DNA from: an uncultured Collinsella sp. | GTDB taxonomy: Bacteria > Actinomycetota > Coriobacteriia > Coriobacteriales > Coriobacteriaceae | Length of the DNA: 15,113 nt | Direction: 5' to 3' | Assembly (NCBI GenBank): GCA_900552705.1 | Contig: USAX01000035.1 | Coordinates: forward strand, 1 to 15,113 | Shown here: positions 7,017 through 13,494 of the stretch, one piece after another | How the letters are laid out: the number at the start of each line of letters is the position of its first letter | Numbering within the stretch: the first letter of the stretch is position 1 | Notes under the pieces: generated by a model | Told to the model about the DNA's origin: nothing | Database searches by the model: none | The model's input: only the letters and a program-made list of their open reading frames with translations | Position numbers and translations under genes: made by a program

Positions 7017-7063
7017 ACAAGCCTCCCAAAGGAATCGAAATACAGACGTTGTTCATGGTACCC

Positions 7064-7075
7064 CAAAGGGGACAG
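7064..7075. repeat. Intergenic copy of a 12-mer shared with the 10236-10276 hairpin
   Basis: The plus strand reads CAAAGGGGACAG here; the exact reverse complement occurs at 10255-10266 in the loop and right arm of the hairpin after the glycosyltransferase gene. Here the 12-mer overlaps a small palindrome CCCCAAAGGGG (7061-7071) in the 74-nt gap between rarA and the DUF948-like gene. It could be the remnant of a dispersed hairpin element or coincidence. Confidence 0.4.
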
Positions 7076-7090
7076 AAGATTCCCAAAAGC

Positions 7091-8440
7091 TTACTTTGGC
7101 GCCCTGCCGCTACGGTCGCGCTCGCTTTGCTCCACACGCCATTCTTCCCAACCGCGGCCGGCAGGCTGCCAAAAGGCACCACGCTCCAGGCCTTCGGGCA
7201 AATAGCGCTGGTCGACCCAACCTTCGGGATAATCGTGTGGGTACTTGTATACACCGTACTCGTCGCTGCCGGGACGGTGACGATCGCGAAGATAACTGGG
7301 CACCTCGCGCAATCCGCTATTATGGATATCGGCCAGCGCCGCATCGATCGAAGCCTCGCACGCGTTGGATTTAGGCGCCAAGCACACATAGAGTGCAGCC
7401 TGAGCCAGGTTAATTCGGCACTCGGGATAGCCAATGACCTCGGCAGACTTAAACGCGGCTTGCGCCACCAAAAGTGCCTGCGGATCGGCATTGCCAACAT
7501 CCTCAGAAGCCTGAATCATAATGCGGCGGGCGATAAACTTAGGATCCTCCCCCGCGTCGATCATGCGCGCGAGCCAATAGATCGTGGCATCGGGGTCGCT
7601 GCCGCGCATAGACTTAATAAACGCACTGATAATGTCATAGTGCATGTCACCGTTTTTGTCATACGAAAAACCGCGGCGCGGGTTGGCAATCTTCACGTCA
7701 TCGACGGTGATGGGATAACGCTCCCCCGCCGCCGGCGCTGGCGTCCCTTCGGTATCGGGACGCATGACGGCAATCTCGCTCGCCAGCTCGAGCGTCGTCA
7801 GGGCAGAGCGCGCATCACCCGCGGCCAGCGTGCAGATGGTCTTGACCGTATCCTCATCGGCCGAGAACTTACCGTTTAAACCCTGCGGAGCCTCGAGCGC
7901 ACGCTCGATCAGCGTGGCAATGTCCCCGTCCTTAAGGTGTTCGAGTTCCACAACACGACCACGCGAGAGCAATGCCGAGTTGACCTCGAAGTACGGATTC
8001 TCCGTCGTAGCGCCGATCATAATGACGGTACGGTTCTCAACTGCATGCAGCAGGGCATCCTGCTGCGACTTAGAGAAGCGGTGAATCTCATCGATGAATA
8101 GAATGGTGCGGCGGTCGTACGTATTCAGGCGCGTCTTGGCCTCGTCAATCACGCGGCGCAAGTCCTTTACGGTGCCCGTCACGGCGCTGACCTCGACAAA
8201 CTCGCTCTTGGTATGGTTGGCGATAATGTGGGCCAGCGTCGTCTTACCCGTACCGGCCGGCCCGTACAGAATCACGCTCGAAAGCACGTCGTGCTCGATC
8301 GCGGCACGCAACCATGAGCCCATACCGACGGCCTTTTGCTGGCCCACATACTCGTCGAGCGAATTGGGGCGCATGCGCACCGCAAGCGGCGCGTTCTGAA
8401 AGGAACGCTCGCGCGTCGAAGCAGAAAAAAGGTCGTCCAT
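7091..8440 (-). CDS. rarA: Replication-associated recombination AAA+ ATPase RarA (MgsA)
   Basis: About 449 residues, the normal length for RarA/MgsA/WRNIP1-type clamp-loader-like ATPases that act at stalled replication forks. Walker A is GPAGTGKT at 60-67, Walker B is LFIDEIHRF at 114-122, and the sensor-1 region GATTENPYFEVN is at 143-154, followed by the SALLSRGRV arginine-finger region. The C-terminal half carries the family block GSDPDATIYWLARMIDAGEDPKFIARR and ends with the conserved KYPHDYPEGW segment. Several starts are open (TTG 8458, ATG 8455, ATG 8446, ATG 8440). ATG 8440, giving MDDLFS, is chosen because GGGA lies 5 nt before it and homologues begin similarly; ATG 8446 is also possible and no start has a strong Shine-Dalgarno. 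It sits 60 nt after the dGTPase-like gene and 74 nt before the sigma cassette. Confidence 0.95.
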   Translation of the reverse strand: MDDLFSASTRERSFQNAPLAVRMRPNSLDEYVGQQKAVGMGSWLRAAIEHDVLSSVILYGPAGTGKTTLAHIIANHTKSEFVEVSAVTGTVKDLRRVIDEAKTRLNTYDRRTILFIDEIHRFSKSQQDALLHAVENRTVIMIGATTENPYFEVNSALLSRGRVVELEHLKDGDIATLIERALEAPQGLNGKFSADEDTVKTICTLAAGDARSALTTLELASEIAVMRPDTEGTPAPAAGERYPITVDDVKIANPRRGFSYDKNGDMHYDIISAFIKSMRGSDPDATIYWLARMIDAGEDPKFIARRIMIQASEDVGNADPQALLVAQAAFKSAEVIGYPECRINLAQAALYVCLAPKSNACEASIDAALADIHNSGLREVPSYLRDRHRPGSDEYGVYKYPHDYPEGWVDQRYLPEGLERGAFWQPAGRGWEEWRVEQSERDRSGRAPK

Positions 8441-8479
8441 AGCCATCCCGTGCATCAATCAAAAACGTTTTCCACAAAC

Positions 8480-8485
8480 AGTATA
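8480..8485 (-). promoter_or_regulatory. Candidate -10 box for rarA
   Basis: TATACT on the minus strand, 5 of 6 to the -10 consensus, lies 39 nt before the chosen rarA start in the short AT-rich gap after the dGTPase-like gene. No good -35 was found at 16-18 nt, so this is weak; read-through from upstream is an alternative. Confidence 0.3.
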
Positions 8486-8495
8486 CCGAATAAAT

Positions 8496-8511
8496 ACGAA
8501 CTACCGTTCGT
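8496..8511 (-). terminator. Weak hairpin over the dGTPase-like gene stop codon
   Basis: A perfect 6-bp stem ACGAAC/GTTCGT with a 4-nt loop (GGTA on the minus strand) spans the stop codon and is followed by ATTTATT rather than a true T-tract. At best it is a partial terminator between this gene and rarA. Confidence 0.25.
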
Positions 8512-9748
8512 TAATATAGGTACGATGCGGAAACTTTAGACCCGGGAACAGCTTGCTCGTCAGCTCGCAGAAATAACCGTCCGTCATGCTCGCGATGTAA
8601 TCCACCACGGCTTGATCCTTGTCGTCCTGCCAGGCATAGGTACGATCGTAGTAGGAAAGCTGCTGCTCAATGCGCGAAATATGGTGCTTAAAGATATAAG
8701 AGGACTCGTCGCCACTGTTTAGATCCCGCAGGCAACGGTCGTAGAGCTTTTCGAACGCCTCGCGCAGCTCCGCCTCGGAATCGCCCTCGATACCGCCCTT
8801 GCTATAGATCTTCTCGTAATTCTCCCGCTTGGCACGGCGAATTTCCTCAAACAGGTCCTCGCTCATCTCGATGCGCGGCTTACCATAGCTATGCTCAACG
8901 ATATCGATGGAAGCGTGCGTGAGGATCCAGCTGTTATAGGCGCCGCCCCGACCATCGTCAAAAGCGTCGGGCGAAAGCAGACCCGCCGCGATCGCATCCT
9001 GACGGTCACGACCGACGTAGGCAAGAATATCCGAGATGCGAACGACGCAGCCCTCGAGCGTCATGGGACGCAGGTGCCCAATGGCGCCATAGCCCGTGGC
9101 GATGCAGTCCTCGACCGCCTGATCGAACTGGTCAAAGGAGCCCATATCCGACAATTCAAACACGCGCTGCTCGTACTCGCCGTTATGGCATAGCACGCCG
9201 TCGAGCGTCTGGAGTGACACGTTGCGGCCGTACAGCGCGTCGAGCACGCGGACCGACTGCACGTTATGGAAAAAGTAGCGACCTGTGCGCTCGTGGTAAA
9301 TATCGTTGAGGAATCGCTCACCAGCATGGCCAAAGGGCGTGTGTCCCAAGTCGTGGCCCAGGCCAATCGCCTCGATCAGATCGCAGTTGAGCCCCAGAGC
9401 GCGGCCGATATCGCGTGCGATGCGCGAGACAAGCTGCACGTGCAGGCCACGACGCGACAGGTCGTCGTTGCTGCGAAAACTGAAGACCTGTGTTTTGCCT
9501 GCATAACGCGTGTACGCCGGAAGATGAAGAATCTTTTCGGTATCGCGAATAAATGCCGGACGCATCAGCGTGCCCTCGTCCGCTGCTCGCTCAACACGAC
9601 GAATGACCTGCTCGTCGTTGCAACGACACGGGTTGACGGCACCCGAAGCACGATCGGCGAAAATGCGCTCGACGAGTTCGGGCGACAACGCCGCGGGAAT
9701 GCGGTCCATGCGCGCCTTAATGACGGCCGTTTCTTGATTAGTTGCCAT
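8501..9748 (-). CDS. HD-domain deoxyguanosinetriphosphate triphosphohydrolase-like protein (Dgt family)
   Basis: A 415-residue cytoplasmic protein of the dGTPase/SAMHD1-like HD superfamily, expected to cleave dNTPs to deoxynucleoside and triphosphate. The metal ligands of the HD site are visible: H103 (SRRGLHVQLVSRIAR), H132-D133 (GLGHDLGHTPFGHAGERF) and D240 (VVRISDILAYVGRD). The segment FRSNDDLSRRGLH corresponds to the conserved stretch before the first His (usually TR..H in the family). HNVQSVRVLD at 161-170 and CHNGEYE at 187-193 are further family blocks. The start is ATG 9748 because AGGAG lies 6 nt before it; an upstream in-frame start would add nine residues. The 31-nt gap to the prepilin-peptidase-like gene holds no evident promoter, so the two are likely co-transcribed. 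Nucleotide specificity cannot be read from sequence. Confidence 0.88.
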   Translation of the reverse strand: MATNQETAVIKARMDRIPAALSPELVERIFADRASGAVNPCRCNDEQVIRRVERAADEGTLMRPAFIRDTEKILHLPAYTRYAGKTQVFSFRSNDDLSRRGLHVQLVSRIARDIGRALGLNCDLIEAIGLGHDLGHTPFGHAGERFLNDIYHERTGRYFFHNVQSVRVLDALYGRNVSLQTLDGVLCHNGEYEQRVFELSDMGSFDQFDQAVEDCIATGYGAIGHLRPMTLEGCVVRISDILAYVGRDRQDAIAAGLLSPDAFDDGRGGAYNSWILTHASIDIVEHSYGKPRIEMSEDLFEEIRRAKRENYEKIYSKGGIEGDSEAELREAFEKLYDRCLRDLNSGDESSYIFKHHISRIEQQLSYYDRTYAWQDDKDQAVVDYIASMTDGYFCELTSKLFPGLKFPHRTYINER

Positions 9749-9779
9749 GGCATGCTCCTTAAGTAGGATGCGCAATCGG

Positions 9780-10202
9780 TTACAATGTGCAGCCCACGAC
9801 CTCGATTATGGCAAAAATCGGCACCAAAAACGGGAGTAATGGCAGGGAGCGCGATTTTGCGATGAGACAGGCGGCGGCAAGGGCCAGGAGCGCGACGGCA
9901 AATGCCACGATGCCGCCCATAGGGTCGAGCGTGCAAAGCGCGAAGAGCGCCTTGGCGTCCCCCATGCCGATACCGGGGGCTTGACGGAGGCGCCGCCAGA
10001 GCGATTCGGTCAGGACGAGAGCAAGATACACGATGACGGCAAGACCCGCGTGGTCAAGCGTCGCGTTCAAGCCGAGGTCGAGCCAGACGCCTGCAAACGC
10101 CGCCACCGCACACGCGCCGGCAAGCGCATTCGGAAACCGCCGCTCGTGGGCATCGATCACCGCACCGGCAAAGGCGCAGATCCAAAATGGGATATAGGCC
10201 AC
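9780..10202 (-). CDS. A24-family prepilin peptidase-like membrane protein (CpaA/TadV type)
   Basis: A 140-residue polytopic membrane protein with both aspartates of the A24 aspartic proteases: D17 in VIDAHERRFPNAL (14-26) and D82 in GIGMGDAKALFAL (77-89). The GxGD motif is exact. It lacks the N-terminal methylase domain of full PilD and matches the short CpaA/TadV architecture (usually about 140-170 residues). Such enzymes remove the leader of type IV pilin-like proteins at the cytoplasmic face of the membrane. The start is GTG 10202, supported by GGGAGG 6 nt upstream. No pilin, secretion ATPase or tad gene is in the window, so the substrate must be encoded elsewhere, or this is an orphan. 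The gap upstream is only about 33 nt beyond the hairpin, leaving little room for a promoter. Confidence 0.8.
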   Translation of the reverse strand: MAYIPFWICAFAGAVIDAHERRFPNALAGACAVAAFAGVWLDLGLNATLDHAGLAVIVYLALVLTESLWRRLRQAPGIGMGDAKALFALCTLDPMGGIVAFAVALLALAAACLIAKSRSLPLLPFLVPIFAIIEVVGCTL

Positions 10203-10208
10203 TGGACA

Positions 10209-10214
10209 CCTCCC
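10209..10214 (-). promoter_or_regulatory. Ribosome binding site of the A24 peptidase-like gene
   Basis: GGGAGG on the minus strand, 6 nt before GTG 10202-10200. This strong site supports the GTG start. Confidence 0.75.
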
Positions 10215-10234
10215 GGGACAGCCCTCTCAAAAGC

Positions 10235-10277
10235 AAAAACCACCACAAAGGTGCCTGTCCCCTTTGTGGTGGTTTTG
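10235..10277 (-). terminator. Perfect 15-bp hairpin after the glycosyltransferase gene (terminator or mobile hairpin)
   Basis: The left arm AAAACCACCACAAAG (10236-10250) and right arm CTTTGTGGTGGTTTT (10262-10276) are exact reverse complements around an 11-nt loop GTGCCTGTCCC. On the minus strand the stem is followed by TTTTTGCTTTTG, so it can terminate the glycosyltransferase transcript 8 nt after its stop codon. The flanking A and T runs make the structure nearly symmetrical, so it could also act on the plus strand. Its length and the shared 12-mer at 7064-7075 raise the alternative that it belongs to a dispersed REP-like family. Confidence 0.8.
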
Positions 10278-10284
10278 GTAGTGG

Positions 10285-11580
10285 TTATTTGGCGCCTTGC
10301 ATGACCTCGTCGAGGGTAACGTTGACAGCGTGTTGCGTCGGGACCCAGTCGACCTTTAGAAACAGTGCAGCCACCGTGATGGGGATATAGCTGAACATAA
10401 AGATCGGGAAGGTAAACAGGTTGGTCACCAGGCGCCACTTTTGCGCACAATGAATGTGCTTGTACTCGAAGATGGTCGTAAGTAGCGCCAGGATAAAGAA
10501 GGTCTGGTACATCATCGCGAAGGTCATAATGAGAGAGGCGGCACAAGCCTGCATCTCGACCTCGGTGGCCAAGAAGCCATGCGAAAGCCCACCCACGATG
10601 AGGAAGGTCGCGTTGGCGAGCATGGAGATCAGGGACAGCAGCATGCCCGGAGCGATGGTCATAAACATGTCATACGCAGCAAAGCGATGATAGCGGAACG
10701 TCGATTTGACAAGATGCTTGCCGTAGGTAAAAAAGACCTGGTAGAAGCCCTTGGTCCAGCGCAAACGCTGCTTCCAAGACGCTTTAAACGTCACCGGCTG
10801 CTCGTCAAAGAACTCCGCCGGCGCATAACCGATGCGGATGCCGTGAATGGCGCAGAACGTAGTGAACTGGATGTCCTCGGTCAGCGTATGGAACTGCCAA
10901 CCGTGCATGCCCTCGATCACGCTCGCCGAGATAAGGTAACCCGAACCCGAGACGGCGCAGGACGTCTTGCAGATATTACGCGCGTTATTGAGGAAGCGCG
11001 CCTCGCGCAGATACCAGGTGGCGTTGGCAGACGAAATCCACGAGCTGCCGAAGTTCTTGGAGTTACGATAGCTCGTGACCACATGGAAGCCCTGGTCAAA
11101 GGCATCGTTCATCTTGGACACGTAATCGCGGGCGATGACGTTATCTGCATCGAAGATAAAGTAGCCTTCGAAGGTGTCGGGATACTCGTTAAGGATGCGG
11201 TCGAAGCCAAAATCCATGACCCAGCTCTTACCCTTGCGGGCCAGGTCGTTGCGTTCATAGACAATGGCGCCCGCCTCGCGCGCAAGCTGCGCCGTGTTGT
11301 CGGTGCAGGCATCGGCGACCACGAAGACCTCGATGAGCTCGGAAGGATAATCCTGATCCTTAATGGAGCGAACGAGGTTGGCGATCACGGCTTCCTCGTT
11401 ATGCGCCGCGATAAAGAAAGCATACCGGTGGAGTTTTTTGGCCTTGGGAGGCGCGACCTCGCCACGAAGAGCGCCAATGACAAAGAAGACCACCTGGTAC
11501 AGAAAGCAGACTGTGAGCAGCGTGACGACAATCTGGTTAAAGACCACGATGGGTGTGTTGGTTTGTAAAAAGGCGAGCAT
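10285..11580 (-). CDS. Membrane family-2 glycosyltransferase, processive synthase type
   Basis: A 431-residue protein with one N-terminal membrane segment (about 12-37), a cytoplasmic GT-A catalytic domain (about 50-300) and three hydrophobic C-terminal regions (about 303-335, 345-372, 385-410). Catalytic signatures are present in order: AAHNEE at 58-63, D90 in VVADACTD, DADN at 144-147, TEDIQFT at 234-240 (the acceptor-side acidic pair) and QRLRW at 271-275. This D, DxD, ED, QxxRW pattern is that of BcsA/NodC/hyaluronan-synthase-like enzymes, which polymerise and often extrude a glycan using a UDP-sugar. The sugar and product are not predictable here, and no partner export or modification genes are adjacent. 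GGGAG lies 5 nt before the ATG. It is separated from rluD by 82 nt containing a candidate promoter and is followed at once by a hairpin, so it may be monocistronic. Confidence 0.9.
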   Translation of the reverse strand: MLAFLQTNTPIVVFNQIVVTLLTVCFLYQVVFFVIGALRGEVAPPKAKKLHRYAFFIAAHNEEAVIANLVRSIKDQDYPSELIEVFVVADACTDNTAQLAREAGAIVYERNDLARKGKSWVMDFGFDRILNEYPDTFEGYFIFDADNVIARDYVSKMNDAFDQGFHVVTSYRNSKNFGSSWISSANATWYLREARFLNNARNICKTSCAVSGSGYLISASVIEGMHGWQFHTLTEDIQFTTFCAIHGIRIGYAPAEFFDEQPVTFKASWKQRLRWTKGFYQVFFTYGKHLVKSTFRYHRFAAYDMFMTIAPGMLLSLISMLANATFLIVGGLSHGFLATEVEMQACAASLIMTFAMMYQTFFILALLTTIFEYKHIHCAQKWRLVTNLFTFPIFMFSYIPITVAALFLKVDWVPTQHAVNVTLDEVMQGAK

Positions 11581-11617
11581 GCAGGCTCCCAGGAACGCGT
11601 TACGTAAACAACCGTAT

Positions 11618-11644
11618 ATCTTACCGCAGGCTTACCGAGTTCAA
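11618..11644 (-). promoter_or_regulatory. Candidate promoter of the glycosyltransferase gene
   Basis: On the minus strand TTGAAC (11644-11639) and TAAGAT (11623-11618) each match 4 of 6 consensus bases, but the spacer is only 15 nt. The region also holds a direct repeat of CTTACCG (plus strand 11620-11626 and 11631-11637, 11-nt period) and, downstream in the leader, the palindrome TTACGTAA (11600-11607). Weak by-eye call. Confidence 0.25.
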
Positions 11645-11662
11645 GAAACCACCTAATACTGG

Positions 11663-12676
11663 CTAGGCTTCGAGCAGGCCAAGCTGCGGGACGATTTCGT
11701 CACCGGCGGCAGTGCGGCCGAGCGAACGCGGGGCCAGGTCATCGAGGACGGCGGCGAGGTCCCACGGCAGCTCGTCGCGACACTCAATGCGCTCCCCCGT
11801 CACGGGGTGGTCGAACGCCACGCGCCAGGAATGGAGGAATTGCCTGGTCAGACCCTGATCGGCGCGCGCATCGCACTTGCCGTAGAGCGGATCGCCCACG
11901 CAGGCATGGTTGATATGGCGCATGTGCACACGAATCTGATGCGTGCGGCCGGTAAAAAGGTGGCACTCGACGAGCGTGTAGCCGTCGTCGAAACGCGTGG
12001 AATCAAAGCGCTCGAGCACCTTGAAGGTCGTAATGGCCTGGCGCGCAAAGGGGTCATCAGAAACCGCCATCTTCACGCGGTCGCGCGTTGAGCGGGCAAT
12101 ACCGGTGTTGATAGTGCCCTCGTCCATGGCGATGTGTCCGTGAACGAGCGTAATGTAGCGGCGGTCGAGCGTGCGCGTACGTATAAGATTTTGAAGCGCG
12201 CGCTGGGTATCGTCATCTTTTGCCGCGAGCATAAGGCCCGAGGTATCGCGATCAAGACGATGCACGATGCCGGGGCGGTCCTCACCCTGCACAGTACCAA
12301 GATGGTCGATGCCGCAGTGGTAGACCAGAGCGTTCGCAAGGGTGCCGCTCTCGTGGCCATGGGCGGGATGGCACACCAGGCCGCGCTGCTTGGAGAGCAC
12401 GATGAGGTAGTCGTCCTCGTAACGGATATCGAGGGGAATGGCCTCGGGAATCACATCAGTGGGATCGTGCGGCTCGGGTAGGTCGACCGAGATGCGGTCA
12501 CCGGAGCGCACGGCATACTTTTTTGACAGGCAGGTCTCGCCGTTGACGGCAACGGCGCCGCCCTCGATCAAGTGCGCGCAGGCAGAGCGCGTGGGACAGC
12601 CATCGTTGGAGCCCAGATAGGCGTCAAGACGCTGACCAGCGAAATCGTCGGCAACGAGAATATGGATGTCGGCCAT
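11663..12676 (-). CDS. rluD: RluA/RluD-family 23S rRNA pseudouridine synthase
   Basis: A 337-residue protein, slightly longer than E. coli RluD (326). An N-terminal S4 RNA-binding domain covers about 13-65 (GQRLDAYL, then GGAVAVNGETCLSKKYAVRSGD). The catalytic domain has the family motif PGIVHRLDRDTSGLMLAAK at 135-153, with nucleophile D142. The motifs LVECHLFTGRTHQIRVHM at 235-252 and VGDPLYG at 260-266 are typical of the RluA family. The enzyme isomerises specific uridines in 23S rRNA. The start ATG overlaps the lspA stop as TAATG, with AGGA about 10 nt upstream inside lspA, so the two are translationally coupled; lspA-rluD is a very common bacterial gene pair. The exact target sites (RluD-like versus RluC/RluA-like) are not certain, so the symbol is by order and domain layout. 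Confidence 0.9.
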   Translation of the reverse strand: MADIHILVADDFAGQRLDAYLGSNDGCPTRSACAHLIEGGAVAVNGETCLSKKYAVRSGDRISVDLPEPHDPTDVIPEAIPLDIRYEDDYLIVLSKQRGLVCHPAHGHESGTLANALVYHCGIDHLGTVQGEDRPGIVHRLDRDTSGLMLAAKDDDTQRALQNLIRTRTLDRRYITLVHGHIAMDEGTINTGIARSTRDRVKMAVSDDPFARQAITTFKVLERFDSTRFDDGYTLVECHLFTGRTHQIRVHMRHINHACVGDPLYGKCDARADQGLTRQFLHSWRVAFDHPVTGERIECRDELPWDLAAVLDDLAPRSLGRTAAGDEIVPQLGLLEA

Positions 12677-13275
12677 TAACGCTCATTCCTTTCGCGAATC
12701 TTGCGGGCACGCTCCCCACGCTGCTTGGCTTTGCGTTTGGCGCGGGCCTCGTCACGGGCGTTGAGCTCGGCGGTCGCATCAACCTCACGAGCGGCAGGGC
12801 TCAAGAACATATAACCGATGAGCGCCAGCACGACGCCGACCGTAATGCCGATATCGGCCACGTTAAAGACGGGAAAGTCGATGAAGGTGGTGGCGAAAAA
12901 ATCGGTCACGAAGCCAAAGACAAGGCGATCGATCGCGTTACCGATGGCGCCGCCCGCAACCATAGCCATGCCCACGACCTCCAGCTGAGCGAGCTGAGGC
13001 GCACGAACCAGGTACACGGCAATGGCGACAATGACCGCTAGCGCCAGCACGGCAAAAGCCATACCATGGCCCTCACCCATGCTAAAGGCGGCTCCGATAT
13101 TGCGAACAAACACGAAATCGATCACACCGGGGATAACAGTCACATGCAGAGCATCGCCAACGGCACGAACCGCAAGCTTGGTCAGCTGGTCAACAAGCAG
13201 CACAACGAGCGCCACCCCACCAGCAACGCCCAGGCGCCAACGCAAAGGCGGCGTCATATCCGCACCACGACCCAA
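12676..13275 (-). CDS. lspA: Prolipoprotein signal peptidase (signal peptidase II)
   Basis: A 199-residue membrane aspartic protease that removes the signal peptide from lipidated prolipoproteins. The family blocks are VRNIGAAFS at 57-65, VAGGAIGNAIDRL at 106-118 with catalytic D116, and FNVADIGITVG at 137-147 with catalytic D141. Four hydrophobic segments lie near 15-38, 70-92, 97-115 and 138-160. Unlike E. coli LspA (164 residues), it has a C-terminal cytoplasmic tail of about 38 residues that is strongly basic (DEARAKRKAKQRGERARKI). The start is read as TTG 13275 because AGGGG lies 6 nt before it; ATG 13257, six codons in, has only a weak site and is the alternative. The gene overlaps rluD by 1 nt. 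Confidence 0.93.
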   Translation of the reverse strand: MGRGADMTPPLRWRLGVAGGVALVVLLVDQLTKLAVRAVGDALHVTVIPGVIDFVFVRNIGAAFSMGEGHGMAFAVLALAVIVAIAVYLVRAPQLAQLEVVGMAMVAGGAIGNAIDRLVFGFVTDFFATTFIDFPVFNVADIGITVGVVLALIGYMFLSPAAREVDATAELNARDEARAKRKAKQRGERARKIRERNER

Positions 13276-13281
13276 AGAAAT

Positions 13282-13286
13282 CCCCT
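13282..13286 (-). promoter_or_regulatory. Ribosome binding site favouring the TTG start of lspA
   Basis: AGGGG on the minus strand, 6 nt before TTG 13275-13273. The downstream ATG 13257 lacks a comparable site. Confidence 0.55.
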
Positions 13287-13385
13287 ACCCTCAAAGCTCA
13301 AATAACGTTAAGTGCAAGTAACCATCTTATATTGCCACACGCAGAGCGCACGACATATCCACCAACACAAGCGAAATAACCAGCT

Positions 13386-13424
13386 AAAAACGAAAGCGGC
13401 ATTCTGAAAACAGAATGCCGCTTT
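13386..13424 (-). terminator. Rho-independent terminator of ileS
   Basis: A perfect 14-bp stem (AAAGCGGCATTCTG at 13393-13406 with CAGAATGCCGCTTT at 13411-13424) encloses a 4-nt loop. On the minus strand it is followed by CG and five Ts; on the plus strand by TATT. It lies about 70 nt after the ileS stop and isolates ileS from lspA. Confidence 0.88.
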
Positions 13425-13494
13425 TATTCAACAGAGCAAATGGGCCGAAGGCGCCCAGATTCTCCCTATAACTAAAATGCCGAGTTACCGTGCC

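Larger units (their letters stand above)
13276..13494. other. Intergenic region between ileS and lspA
   Basis: This 219-nt gap is the longest non-coding stretch in the window and is more AT-rich than its surroundings. It holds the ileS terminator (13386-13424) and, toward lspA, a possible -10 element TATAAG on the minus strand (13331-13326) with no convincing -35, plus the lspA ribosome binding site. A small 5-bp inverted repeat TGGGC/GCCCA lies at 13441-13457 just after the ileS stop. I see no tRNA, riboswitch or small ORF with support. Confidence 0.6.

Noticed and set aside
7058..7063. GGGTAC on the minus strand upstream of the DUF948-like gene, resembling a SigB-type -10 (autoregulation)
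   Set aside because: No GTTT-like -35 lies at the required 12-15 nt upstream, so autoregulation is not supported from sequence alone.
7049..7879. A 276-codon plus-strand frame overlapping rarA
   Set aside because: It is antisense to a well-supported rarA, with no domain and no initiation signal.
13441..13457. A second hairpin just after the ileS stop
   Set aside because: The stem is only 5 bp with no T-tract; the 14-bp hairpin at 13393-13424 is a far better terminator.
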